A DNA stretch of 64,000 nt from Paenibacillus naphthalenovorans. GTDB lineage: Bacteria > Bacillota > Bacilli > Paenibacillales > NBRC-103111. The notes under the pieces are model-generated. The model ran no database searches and was not told the DNA's origin. It was given only the letters and a program-made list of their open reading frames with translations. How positions within the stretch are numbered: position 1 is the first letter of the stretch; every line of letters starts with the position of its first letter. The stretch covers positions 310,001-374,000 of the forward strand of contig NZ_FNDY01000001.1 of NCBI RefSeq assembly GCF_900099895.1. The letters are read 5' to 3'. Positions 51,140-58,963 of this stretch are shown here, in pieces. The translations under genes and the position numbers were made by a program.

Positions 51140-51805
51140 ATGACGAACGTGATCCAAGCGGTGGTGTTTGATTTCGACGGGCTGATTGTGGATACGGAGA
51201 CGCCGGAGTTTGAATCGTTTCAAGAGATGTACCGGCAGCACGGCTGTGAACTGACTCTTGACATTTGGGGGCAATGCATCGGAACCGGACCGGAAGCCTT
51301 TAATCCTTATGATGATTTAGAAGCGCGAATAGGCCGGGCATGGGATAGGGAGGCAGCACGTCAAAGGCACAAGATGACCTATGAGGAGAAAATGCGGCAT
51401 GCGGACGTACGTCCGGGCGTTCGCGCCTATTTGCAGGAAGCGAAAGAACTGGGTCTGCGCGTCGGCCTGGCCTCAAGCTCATCGCGAGCATGGGTTACCG
51501 GTTATTTGGAGCGTTTCGGTCTCCTTCCGTGGTTTGATTGCATTCGTACGTCCGATGATGTGACCAAGGTCAAACCGGACCCTGAGCTGTACAGGAAGAC
51601 GTTGGAGGGGCTTGGCGTACGTCCTGAGGCGGCCGTAGCGTTCGAGGATTCGCCTAACGGAGCGCTTGCGGCCAAGCGTGCTGGCATGTGGTGCGTGATT
51701 GTACCGAACAGCGTTACCGCCAAACTTCAGTTCGGGGAGTATGATCAGCGTTTGAGTTCCATGGAAGAACTTCCCCTGCGTGAACTAATCGTTAGCCTGG
51801 CGTAA
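51140..51805 (+). CDS. HAD-superfamily hydrolase (beta-phosphoglucomutase/YhcW-like)
   Basis: A 221-residue HAD phosphatase. Motif I is VVFDFDGLIVDTE (nucleophile DxD), motif II is VGLASSSSRAWV (Ser), motif III is the Lys in KVKPDPELYRK, and motif IV is FEDSPNGALAAKRAG. The cap between motifs I and II is helical, as in phosphoglucomutase-like members. Substrate is probably a small sugar phosphate, unproven. AAGGGAG abuts the ATG at 51140, so GTG at 51149 could be the real start. Confidence 0.88.
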   Translation: MTNVIQAVVFDFDGLIVDTETPEFESFQEMYRQHGCELTLDIWGQCIGTGPEAFNPYDDLEARIGRAWDREAARQRHKMTYEEKMRHADVRPGVRAYLQEAKELGLRVGLASSSSRAWVTGYLERFGLLPWFDCIRTSDDVTKVKPDPELYRKTLEGLGVRPEAAVAFEDSPNGALAAKRAGMWCVIVPNSVTAKLQFGEYDQRLSSMEELPLRELIVSLA

Positions 51806-51845
51806 TGCAAATCCGATGAAGAGGGCTCTTCAAAAAAGTGAAAAA

Positions 51846-52428
51846 ATGGATCAAAATACATTTCAATTTATTTTATCGACGACCGAGCAGCTGATTAAAG
51901 AAAAGGGATGTCAACAAACGACTCTGCAGGACATTATGGAAAGAACCGGCTTGTCTAAAGGAGCAATATACCATTATGTGTAAAGCAAGGATGAGCTGTT
52001 CGGGAAAATTCTATTAGGCTATATGGAGGAATTAAATCATAGCTTCCATGAAGGTTAATCAATCAAAGGACAAGGATGTCCGGAAGCCTGTTCAAGCTCT
52101 TGTATCCTCGTTTGCTGAGAGAGAAGTAAGTAATCTCATTTTTATTTATTTATTTATTAAGCCAAAGACATAATATGAAAACGGTAGCGATTTTGGAAGA
52201 AGTACATCAAAATTCTTTGTTGTTGTCTGAGCATGGATCAAGGTTGGGCAAGAGCACGGCGCCATACCGGCTGATGTAGATGCCAAATCCTTTGCTTCCA
52301 TGTTTGTCACCTTGTCCTATGGATTACGCATAAACCAGCTGCTGGACAAAAATCCGGATCGTCAGGCTGCGAAGCTGCAGGATATGTTCCGTTTCATGGT
52401 TGGTACGCTTAAAAAAAGCGAGCAATAG
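51846..52428 (+). pseudogene. TetR-family regulator gene with in-frame stop and further breaks
   Basis: The N-terminal helix-turn-helix is intact to the eye: TEQLIKEKGCQQTTLQDIME and RTGLSKGAIYHYV. A TAA at 51981-51983 then interrupts it. SKDELFGKILLGYMEELNH continues in frame until another stop, and after a scrambled middle (~52070-52270) a second frame resumes with DVDAKSFASMFVTLSYGLRI and DRQAAKLQDMFRFMVGTLKK to 52428. It cannot make a full repressor. It precedes a broken carotenoid-oxygenase-like gene. Confidence 0.85.
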
Positions 52429-52437
52429 GAGGAAGTT

Positions 52438-53078
52438 ATGCAAACATTTCACATGGGCCTAACAACATTGGAGCAAGAAATGGTGGAAGGCGATGCGGGT
52501 TTTGGTTACCACGAGATTAATGCATATGAGAAGGGTTCCGATATTATTGTGGATGTTTGTATGTCGGAAAACGCCGCTGCAGTGAACAATTTGTTTATTG
52601 ATCAAATGATGGGAGAGAAATCGGCGCAGTCCCATCCCAAGTTCAAACGATTCACTCTGCTTCCTGGTACATCTAATGCGCGGATTGAGATATTGTCTCC
52701 CGAAACGATAGAGCTTCCGGCTATTCCTTATCAACGCTTTAACGGACGGGAATATCGTTATGCCTATGGAATCAGCACAAGTCAGCTTCGTCCGGAAAAC
52801 GTAAGCAACCAATTGATCAAAATCGATACGCATACAGGTGAATCCTGGATTTGGCATAAAGAAGGCAGTTATCCGGGTGAACCGGGATTTGTTCCTTCTC
52901 CCGGAGCAACAGCGGAGGATGACGGCCTCTTGCTTCCGTAGTTTTGGACGGCTTGAAAGGAAGGTCCTATTTGTTAGTATGTAATGCCCGCAACTTGGAG
53001 GAGGTAGGACGGGCTGAGGTTCCTCATCACATTCCTTTTGGTTTACACGGCTTGTATACGAATGAGAGAGGGTTGTAA
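52438..53078 (+). pseudogene. Carotenoid-oxygenase-like (RPE65/lignostilbene dioxygenase) gene, deleted and frameshifted
   Basis: AGGAGG and ATG at 52438 open a frame whose body matches the middle and end of carotenoid cleavage oxygenases: FGYHEINAYEKGSDIIVDVC (catalytic-His region), ETIELPAIPYQRFNGREYRY and GFVPSPGATAEDDGLLL. At about 52936 the frame shifts by one and continues as VVLDGLKGRSYLLVCNARNL and AEVPHHIPFGLHG to a stop at 53078. Full enzymes have about 470 residues; some 250 N-terminal residues, including iron-ligand His residues, are lacking, with only ~20 codons before the body. Not functional. Confidence 0.82.
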
Positions 53079-53081
53079 TAG

Positions 53082-53717
53082 ATGGATCGGAAAAGGGTGA
53101 TACGAGGGATATTCATTTCTTTATTCATCAATGTCGGGTTGCCGGTATGGGTCTTCAAAGTCCTGGAGAATCATATGTCGGAAGTAGCGGCTCTGTCCAT
53201 CGCTACATTAATTCCACTGATCGATACCCTGGTTCATCTGCTTAAACACAAGAAGAAGCTGGATGTCTTCGCTGCTTTCATGGCCACCGGGTTTATTCTA
53301 AGTATTGCAGCTGTTCTGCTGGGCGGCGACGGACAACACATCAGCGAGTCCTTTTCCGTTCCGGGGAAAGAACATCCTTACCGTTGGATGGGCAGCGATT
53401 TAGATACGAAGGACAAATTCATCTCCTATATCGAAGAGATCTATACGCCTGAACAGGCGGAGGCTTATTGGAAAAAGCAGACGGAGAACGGCTCTATTGT
53501 GGAAATTGAAGGGAAATTGGCCCAACCTGAGGCTGACGGCGGAAGTATGACGGGCTGGGCAGATGCCAAGGCGACATTAATCCAAGACGGCAAAGGAACG
53601 AGATCCTTCCGTTTCCAAGTACCGCTCTTTGATGAATTTGAAGAAAAAACAATTAAATTGCGCTATGTCGAAGGCAAAGGATGGCGTATCGATGAGCCGG
53701 TGGATACGATCCGGTGA
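53082..53717 (+). CDS. Chimeric membrane protein: VC0807-like N-terminus joined to an IseA-like domain
   Basis: A 211-residue open frame. Residues 1-90 resemble the start of VC0807-family membrane proteins (FINVGLPVWVFKVLENHMSE, LIPLIDTLVHLLKHKKKLDV, ILSIAAVLLGGD), which are normally ~220 residues throughout membrane. From ~98 it changes to a soluble domain with YRWMGSDLDTKDKFISYIEE, IVEIEGKLAQPEADGGSMTG and RYVEGKGWRIDEPVDTI, similar to the IseA/YoeB DL-endopeptidase inhibitor family. The junction fits a deletion joining two genes; whether it is expressed is unknown. It lies between broken genes. AGAGGGTTG provides a weak ribosome binding site. Confidence 0.55.
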   Translation: MDRKRVIRGIFISLFINVGLPVWVFKVLENHMSEVAALSIATLIPLIDTLVHLLKHKKKLDVFAAFMATGFILSIAAVLLGGDGQHISESFSVPGKEHPYRWMGSDLDTKDKFISYIEEIYTPEQAEAYWKKQTENGSIVEIEGKLAQPEADGGSMTGWADAKATLIQDGKGTRSFRFQVPLFDEFEEKTIKLRYVEGKGWRIDEPVDTIR

Positions 53718-54080
53718 AGCGCTAAAAAAATCAGGATGGGGCCTCTTGGGTGATCCATACCGCACCGGAAGAGGTCACTGTAAGAAACGCGGATCTTGCG
53801 GGCGAATTGACTTTGACCAAAGCCAAGGGTACTGTCACGTCATCAATGATCAATTGAATACTCACGATATTCAGGTGGTCAGTGCTGAAAAGGATGGGAG
53901 CTTGGTGATCGGAACGTATAACCGGTTTTCTCGGGATCAAGAAAATGGGGCTCACGGTATATACCGCATTGAAACGGACGGCAAAGTCGAGAAATAGAGC
54001 GACCTGAACGGCAGGCTTTACTCTGATCTGAACGGAAACATTTATGTGCTGGACCGTAAACTGAATCAGATCCGAATATG
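53718..54080 (+). pseudogene. Remnant of an unidentified secreted/propeller-like protein
   Basis: At least two frames contain protein-like text: NQDGASWVIHTAPEEVTVRN and ADLAGELTLTKAKGTVTSS in one, then DQLNTHDIQVVSAEKDGSLV and HGIYRIETDGKVEK in another, stopping at 53998. LNGRLYSDLNGNIYVLDRKL follows the stop. The repeated DGxL-IGTY / YRIETDGK phrasing resembles beta-propeller or sensor repeats, but the family cannot be named. Confidence 0.5.
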
Positions 54081-54157
54081 ACAAAAGGCTGCAGCCAAAC
54101 TTGGTATATTATAAACTGTTCTCCATCATCATCTCAAAGTGAGGTTGATGCCTTACG

Positions 54158-54185
54158 AAAAAAAGGGCGGTCCCTAGGGGCCGCC
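54158..54185 (-). terminator. Terminator on the minus strand for the small ORF at 54196
   Basis: GGCGGTCCC/GGGGCCGCC stem (54166-54174 with 54177-54185). Read on the minus strand it runs into T7 (54164-54158). Confidence 0.75.
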
Positions 54186-54195
54186 TCATTGATTA

Positions 54196-54324
54196 TCAGC
54201 TCGCGTTTATAAATAAGCTTTCTGGTTCGTTATTGATGCTTTCCTTATTCCATTCCTTGAACATTCCCAAACTGATACCCCGCTGTTCAACAATGTCTTC
54301 AATCTCCAGCTCTTTTCGGTCCAT
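54196..54324 (-). CDS. Hypothetical 42-residue protein
   Basis: A short, strongly charged frame on the minus strand: it begins MDRKELEIEDIVEQRGISLG and ends ESLFINAS. GGCGGGG lies about 9 bases before the ATG, TATAAT is found 40 bases upstream (54369-54364, no clear -35), and a strong terminator follows 10 bases after the stop. No family is recognised. It is in a zone of broken genes, so it could also be the tail of one. The rest of 54081-54513 shows nothing else. Confidence 0.35.
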   Translation of the reverse strand: MDRKELEIEDIVEQRGISLGMFKEWNKESINNEPESLFINAS

Positions 54325-54513
54325 CGTGATCGTCCCCGCCCATAAGTTCGTCAGTTCAATTTTATTATACAAAAGTCACGTGAGTAAACAGAAGGATGTG
54401 TCGATTATTGTCTCATCCCCTATTCAAAAATAGGAAGCCTTAGTACAAGCGCCAAAAGTTTAAAACATGATCACAGCGGCTTGATGCATAAAATGAGTGA
54501 AGAGGTGAGAGCG

Positions 54514-55491
54514 ATGGAGGAGGACACGCGTAAAATAACCAAAAGGGACCGTCAAATTAATGTTGTCTTCAACAACCAGGAACCGCCTGCAGCGCAGATG
54601 ATCGAAATTAACGGGAAAACCATACCTGCGCATCTCGAAACATTTTCGGACATTTTTAAAGAGCTTGACGGCATGATTGGTCTTGAAGATGTTAAGGAAC
54701 TGATTTTCCAAATATATGCGGTGCTTCAAATCAAGCAATTTCGAACGGAAGCCGGCCTGCATGCGGGGTCTCATGTGTACCACATGATTTTCAAAGGAAA
54801 CCCGGGGACAGGCAAAACGACAGTGGCCCGAATCGTTGCCAAGCTGTTTAAATCGATGGGCGTCTTGTCCAAAGGGCATCTGATCGAGGTGGAGCGTGCA
54901 GACCTTGTTGGAGAGTACATAGGCCATACGGCGCTAAAAACCCGTGAAATGGTCAAAAAGGCGCTGGGCGGGATTCTGTTTATTGATGAGGCCTACAGCC
55001 TGGCGCGGGGCGGAGAGAAGGATTTTGGCAAGGAAAGCATTGACTGCCTCGTCAAGGCCATGGAGGATCACAAGAACGACTTTATCCTGATCCTGGCCGG
55101 GTACCCTGATGAGATCGATCATTTCCTGCAAACGAACCCCGGGCTGCCATCACGATTTCCCATTCAAGTTGATTTTCCTGATTATCAAGTGGATCAGCTG
55201 ATCAAGATATCGGAGAAAATGGCTTCCGAACGCGAATATGTGTTAATGCCCGAGACGATAAAAAAAATAAAAGAGCATCTTTATATTCAAAAGCTGACAG
55301 AGCTGCATTTCAGCAACGCGAGATATGTCAGAAATCTGATTGAGAAAGCCATACGGTATCAGGCGGTCCGGTTGTTAAGCAAAGCCCAGAAGCCGAACAA
55401 ACAGGATTTAATGAATTTGCTCCCGCAGGATTTTAATCTCTATGAAGATCAGCTGACGAATCCGTTTAGAAAAAAACAAATCGGCTTATAA
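54514..55491 (+). CDS. spoVK: Stage V sporulation protein K (AAA ATPase)
   Basis: A 325-residue CbxX/CfqX-type AAA protein needed for spore maturation. Walker A is KGNPGTGKTTVARIVAKLF near residue 95, Walker B is GGILFIDEAYSLARG near 152, and sensor 1 is DFILILAGYPDEI. The arginine-finger segment is NPGLPSRFPIQVDFPDYQ. AAGAGGTGA 6 bases before the ATG at 54514 marks the start; the frame is open to 54481. A GCATAAAATG at 54485 could be a sporulation-type -10. As in B. subtilis, hflX and the ynbB-like gene follow. Confidence 0.93.
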   Translation: MEEDTRKITKRDRQINVVFNNQEPPAAQMIEINGKTIPAHLETFSDIFKELDGMIGLEDVKELIFQIYAVLQIKQFRTEAGLHAGSHVYHMIFKGNPGTGKTTVARIVAKLFKSMGVLSKGHLIEVERADLVGEYIGHTALKTREMVKKALGGILFIDEAYSLARGGEKDFGKESIDCLVKAMEDHKNDFILILAGYPDEIDHFLQTNPGLPSRFPIQVDFPDYQVDQLIKISEKMASEREYVLMPETIKKIKEHLYIQKLTELHFSNARYVRNLIEKAIRYQAVRLLSKAQKPNKQDLMNLLPQDFNLYEDQLTNPFRKKQIGL

Positions 55492-55567
55492 AAATACGGT
55501 TAGGAGTCATCAAGAGGGTTTGTAACGCTTTCAGTCCGGAAAGAATCATTATAAATTCATCATTGAA

Positions 55568-55596
55568 TTGTAATTCGGCGATGGGACGTTTACAAT
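55568..55596 (+). promoter_or_regulatory. Sigma-A type promoter of hflX
   Basis: TTGTAA (55568-55573), 17-base spacer, TACAAT (55591-55596), about 80 bases before the hflX start. Confidence 0.6.
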
Positions 55597-55676
55597 GAAC
55601 GTGAACGTTCCTTATTCCTGTTTCTTGCTTCAGTACGAAGCAGTGGAGATTATAAAAAGGAGAAAAACAAACATAT

Positions 55677-56999
55677 ATGAAAAAAACATCTTACGAAGTG
55701 ATGCCGAACGCACAGGAAAAGGCCATCCTGGTCAGTCTCGTCACCGCTGAGCAAAAAATGCGGGAAGCCTATGATCCGGAATTTTCGCTTTCCGAGCTCG
55801 CCAGTCTGGCGGAGACGGCAAAGGTACAAGTGCTCGGCTCGCTTACGCAAAATAAGGAATATGCCGATTCCAAATGGTTTATCGGCAGGGGCAAGGCCGA
55901 GGAGCTCAAAGCCATGATCGAGGAAACCGGGGCGAATACCGCCATTTTCGATCAGGAGCTCTCGGGAGCTCAGGTGCGGAATCTGGAGCAATTTCTGGAT
56001 GTCAAAATCATCGACCGGACACAGCTCATATTGGATATTTTCGCGCAGCGCGCAAAAACGCGGGAGGGGATTATTCAGGTGGAGCTGGCCCAGCTGACCT
56101 ATCTGCTGCCGCGGCTGTACGGTCAGGGCAAAAATCTGTCCCGGCTCGGTGGAGGTATCGGAACGCGCGGTCCCGGGGAAACGAAGCTCGAGACAGACCG
56201 CCGTCATATCCGCAACCGGATCAGCGAGCTGAAGCGGCAGCTGCAGGAGGTTGTCCGGCATCGGAGTCTGCACCGGGAAAGACGCAAGAAGTCCGGTGTG
56301 TATCAAGCCGCGCTGGTAGGCTATACGAACGCGGGTAAATCGACATTATTGAGGCAGCTGACCCATGCGGATGTATATGTCGAGAACCAGCTGTTTGCCA
56401 CGCTTGATCCGACGTCGCGTTCGCTGAAGCTGCCAAACGGATTGGAGATCGTGGTTACGGATACGGTAGGCTTCATTCAGAACCTGCCGCATGATTTGGT
56501 CGCTGCTTTTCGGGCCACATTGGAAGAAGTCTGCGAAGCCGATTTGATTTTGCATATTGTGGACAGCTCTTCCAAGATGATGGCAGCCCAGATGCAGGTG
56601 GTCGACCAAGTGCTTGAAGAACTGGGCGCCCACGGGAAAGATCGGATAACGGTATTCAACAAAATCGATCTTTGCCCGCCGGAGCAGGCCGATATGCTGA
56701 CGACGGAAGGGGAATTCCTGAAAATATCCGCTTTTCGGGAGGAAGATTTACTTCGGCTCAAAGAGCGGATTGAAGCCCGTATGACGGGCGGCAGCCGTTC
56801 CTTCCGGATTCCGGCGGACAAAGGGGATATGATCTCGCTGGTCTACCGCATTGGCGAGGTGCTTGAGAATGAGGTTGACGGCAGCGATATGCTGTTTAAG
56901 GTAAGAGTAAATCACAAGGCATTCGATAAAATCGGTTATATGCTGGCTGCCTACGATGCAGTCCGGCCTGCTGAGGGAGAACAAGGGAGAGACGTCTAG
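55677..56999 (+). CDS. hflX: Ribosome-splitting GTPase HflX
   Basis: A 440-residue GTPase. The N-terminal HflX domain shows WFIGRGKAEELKAMIEETGA, IDRTQLILDIFAQRAKTREG and RLGGGIGTRGPGETKLETDR. G1 is LVGYTNAGKSTLLRQL near residue 215, G3 is VTDTVGFIQNLPHDL, and G4 is VFNKID. It dissociates stalled 70S ribosomes. AAAAAGGAG lies upstream of the ATG at 55677. The PLP enzyme follows 3 bases after the stop, so they share a transcript. Confidence 0.96.
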   Translation: MKKTSYEVMPNAQEKAILVSLVTAEQKMREAYDPEFSLSELASLAETAKVQVLGSLTQNKEYADSKWFIGRGKAEELKAMIEETGANTAIFDQELSGAQVRNLEQFLDVKIIDRTQLILDIFAQRAKTREGIIQVELAQLTYLLPRLYGQGKNLSRLGGGIGTRGPGETKLETDRRHIRNRISELKRQLQEVVRHRSLHRERRKKSGVYQAALVGYTNAGKSTLLRQLTHADVYVENQLFATLDPTSRSLKLPNGLEIVVTDTVGFIQNLPHDLVAAFRATLEEVCEADLILHIVDSSSKMMAAQMQVVDQVLEELGAHGKDRITVFNKIDLCPPEQADMLTTEGEFLKISAFREEDLLRLKERIEARMTGGSRSFRIPADKGDMISLVYRIGEVLENEVDGSDMLFKVRVNHKAFDKIGYMLAAYDAVRPAEGEQGRDV

Positions 57000-57002
57000 G
57001 GT

Positions 57003-58253
57003 ATGTTTACGGATCGAGTGCTCCGTTTGATGGAGCAAGCTGAGCAAAAAATCGAGGAGAAGCTGAAAGATATTGACCGTGTGGTCGACCGGAATCAATG
57101 GAAGGTCATTCGCGCTTTTCAAAAGCACAAAGTGAGCGATTATCATTTTGCCGCTTCTACGGGCTATGGGTATAACGACCGCGGCCGTGAAGTGCTGGAT
57201 CTCGTATATGCCGATGTGTTCGGGGCGGAAGCGGCCCTGGTCCGTCCCCATTTCGTATCGGGAACCCATACGATCGGCACGGCGTTGTTCGGCGTGCTCC
57301 GGCCGGGTGACGAGCTGCTCATGATCACCGGAAGACCTTATGATACGCTGCATAAGGTCATTGGGAAACCGGGTGACGGAAACGGATCTTTGCAGGATTG
57401 GGGAATTTCGTATGGCGAGGTGGGATTGCTCGAGGACGGATCGCCCGATTATGCCGAAATTGCCCGCCGGATCGGCCCGAGCACCAAGGTCATCGGAATC
57501 CAGCGGTCGCGCGGCTATGCCTGGCGGCCGTCTTTCACCGTTTCCCGGATTGCCGAGATGGTTCGTTTTGTCAAGGAAATCCGTCCCGATATCATCGTCT
57601 TTGTCGATAACTGCTACGGTGAGTTCACAGAGCTGACCGAGCCGACCGAGGTCGGTGCCGATCTGATGGCGGGCTCGCTGATTAAAAATCCGGGAGGAGC
57701 CTTGGCGGAGACCGGGGGATATATCGCGGGCAAAGCCAAGTATGTAGAGCTGGCTTCGTATCGATTAACGGCTCCGGGGATCGGCGGGGAAGTCGGGGCT
57801 ATGCTCGGTACGACAAGATCCATCTATCAAGGCTTGTTTCTGGCTCCTCATCTGGTTGGACAAGCCGTGAAAGGCTCGGTGTTCGCCGCCGCGGTGTTCG
57901 AGCTGCTCGGATTTACGACAAGCCCGCATTGGAGCGACCCTCGCACCGATCTTATCCAAGCGATTCAATTCACGGGCGCCGAGCATTTAATCGCTTTTGT
58001 ACAAGGGATTCAGCAAGCCGCCGCGGTTGACGCTCACGTCGTGCCGGAACCATGGGACATGCCCGGCTACGAGCATCCCGTCATTATGGCTGCAGGTACC
58101 TTTATCCAGGGCGGAAGCCTGGAGCTGTCTGCCGACGCTCCGATCAGGGAGCCCTATATCGCTTATATGCAGGGAGGATTAACCTACTCCCATTGCAAGA
58201 TGGGTGTGCTGACGGCCATTCAAAACATGATCGACCGGGGACTGCTCGCTTAA
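57003..58253 (+). CDS. YnbB-like PLP-dependent enzyme (methionine gamma-lyase/aluminium resistance family)
   Basis: A full-length 416-residue fold-type I PLP protein. LVRPHFVSGTHTIGTALFGV binds the cofactor region, DIIVFVDNCYGEFTELTEPT contains the PLP-ring Asp, and the Schiff-base Lys lies in MAGSLIKNPGGALAETGGYI near residue 233. The family is annotated as methionine gamma-lyase-like or aluminium resistance, with no settled substrate. It lies between hflX and glnR exactly as ynbB does in B. subtilis. Confidence 0.92.
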   Translation: MFTDRVLRLMEQAEQKIEEKLKDIDRVVDRNQWKVIRAFQKHKVSDYHFAASTGYGYNDRGREVLDLVYADVFGAEAALVRPHFVSGTHTIGTALFGVLRPGDELLMITGRPYDTLHKVIGKPGDGNGSLQDWGISYGEVGLLEDGSPDYAEIARRIGPSTKVIGIQRSRGYAWRPSFTVSRIAEMVRFVKEIRPDIIVFVDNCYGEFTELTEPTEVGADLMAGSLIKNPGGALAETGGYIAGKAKYVELASYRLTAPGIGGEVGAMLGTTRSIYQGLFLAPHLVGQAVKGSVFAAAVFELLGFTTSPHWSDPRTDLIQAIQFTGAEHLIAFVQGIQQAAAVDAHVVPEPWDMPGYEHPVIMAAGTFIQGGSLELSADAPIREPYIAYMQGGLTYSHCKMGVLTAIQNMIDRGLLA

Positions 58254-58353
58254 TTCCCGCAGCTCGGCCAGCTATTTCACTTGCCAAAGCCGCGGACAAG
58301 CTCTGACGGCTGCTGCTCAGGAGCAGGACTTATTGCTATAGGAAGTTAGCCGC

Positions 58354-58370
58354 TGTAATCAAAAATAACA
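58354..58370 (+). promoter_or_regulatory. GlnR/TnrA box upstream of glnR
   Basis: TGTAATCAAAAATAACA is an exact match to the consensus TGTNAN7TNACA. A second, half-conserved site (58382-58398, ending TGACA) overlaps the -35 box 28 bases downstream, like the paired sites of glnRA in B. subtilis. Confidence 0.85.
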
Positions 58371-58392
58371 TATGGCATAAACCTAACACAGC

Positions 58393-58422
58393 TTGACATA
58401 TGTTTTCCGGTAAGGTTACAAT
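58393..58422 (+). promoter_or_regulatory. Sigma-A promoter of glnRA
   Basis: TTGACA (58393-58398), 18-base spacer, TACAAT (58417-58422). Confidence 0.8.
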
Positions 58423-58459
58423 AGAGGTAAGGTTCCAGAGTAGCTTAGGAGTGATGGTC

Positions 58460-58873
58460 ATGACTGATGAAATCCGCAGAAATATGGCGCTCTTTCCGAT
58501 CGGCATCGTAATGAAGCTGACCGATTTGACCGCCAGACAAATCCGGTACTACGAGCAGCATGAGCTCGTCATCCCGGCCCGGACCGGAGGAAACCAAAGG
58601 TTGTATTCGTTTAATGATGTAGAACGTCTCCTCGAGATCAAGGATTTGATCGAGAAAGGCGTTAACATCGCCGGGATCAAGCAGGTGCTGCTGCCGGTTG
58701 ATAAGGATTCCGAGGATGCTACCATACTCAATGAGCAGACGGAAGTCAAGCGTAGAGAGCTGAGCGACACGCAGCTTCACCGGATACTGAAACAACAGCT
58801 CTTGGGTGGAGGCCGGCGTCCTAATCAAGTGTCCTTGATCCAGGGAGAATTATCCCGTTTTTTCAGAAAGTAG
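58460..58873 (+). CDS. glnR: Glutamine synthetase repressor GlnR (MerR family)
   Basis: A 137-residue MerR-type regulator: MALFPIGIVMKLTDLTARQI and YYEQHELVIPARTGGNQRLY form the winged helix, then KDLIEKGVNIAGIKQVL. The C-terminal tail (LIQGELSRFFRK) matches the GlnR segment that senses feedback-inhibited glutamine synthetase. The start at 58460 is chosen because AGGAG at 58447-58451 is 8 bases away; other in-frame ATGs are too close or unsupported. It heads the glnRA unit and represses it when glutamine is plentiful. Confidence 0.95.
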   Translation: MTDEIRRNMALFPIGIVMKLTDLTARQIRYYEQHELVIPARTGGNQRLYSFNDVERLLEIKDLIEKGVNIAGIKQVLLPVDKDSEDATILNEQTEVKRRELSDTQLHRILKQQLLGGGRRPNQVSLIQGELSRFFRK

Positions 58874-58881
58874 GCTTTGAC

Positions 58882-58930
58882 CGGAGCATGTCCGGTACCG
58901 TTTTCAAGCGTACCGGGCATGCTCCGTTAA
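58882..58930 (+). terminator. Large hairpin between glnR and glnA
   Basis: A 16-base stem with one wobble (58882-58897 with 58911-58926) followed by TTAATTTTG. It could terminate part of the transcript or stabilise the glnA mRNA. Confidence 0.7.
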
Positions 58931-58963
58931 TTTTGCCACTTAGTTTAAGGAGGAGATTTCACA

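Noticed and set aside
55520-55533. TTGTAACGCTTTCA resembles a catabolite-responsive element upstream of hflX
   Set aside because: It is one base too short for the cre consensus and has no dyad symmetry at the needed spacing.
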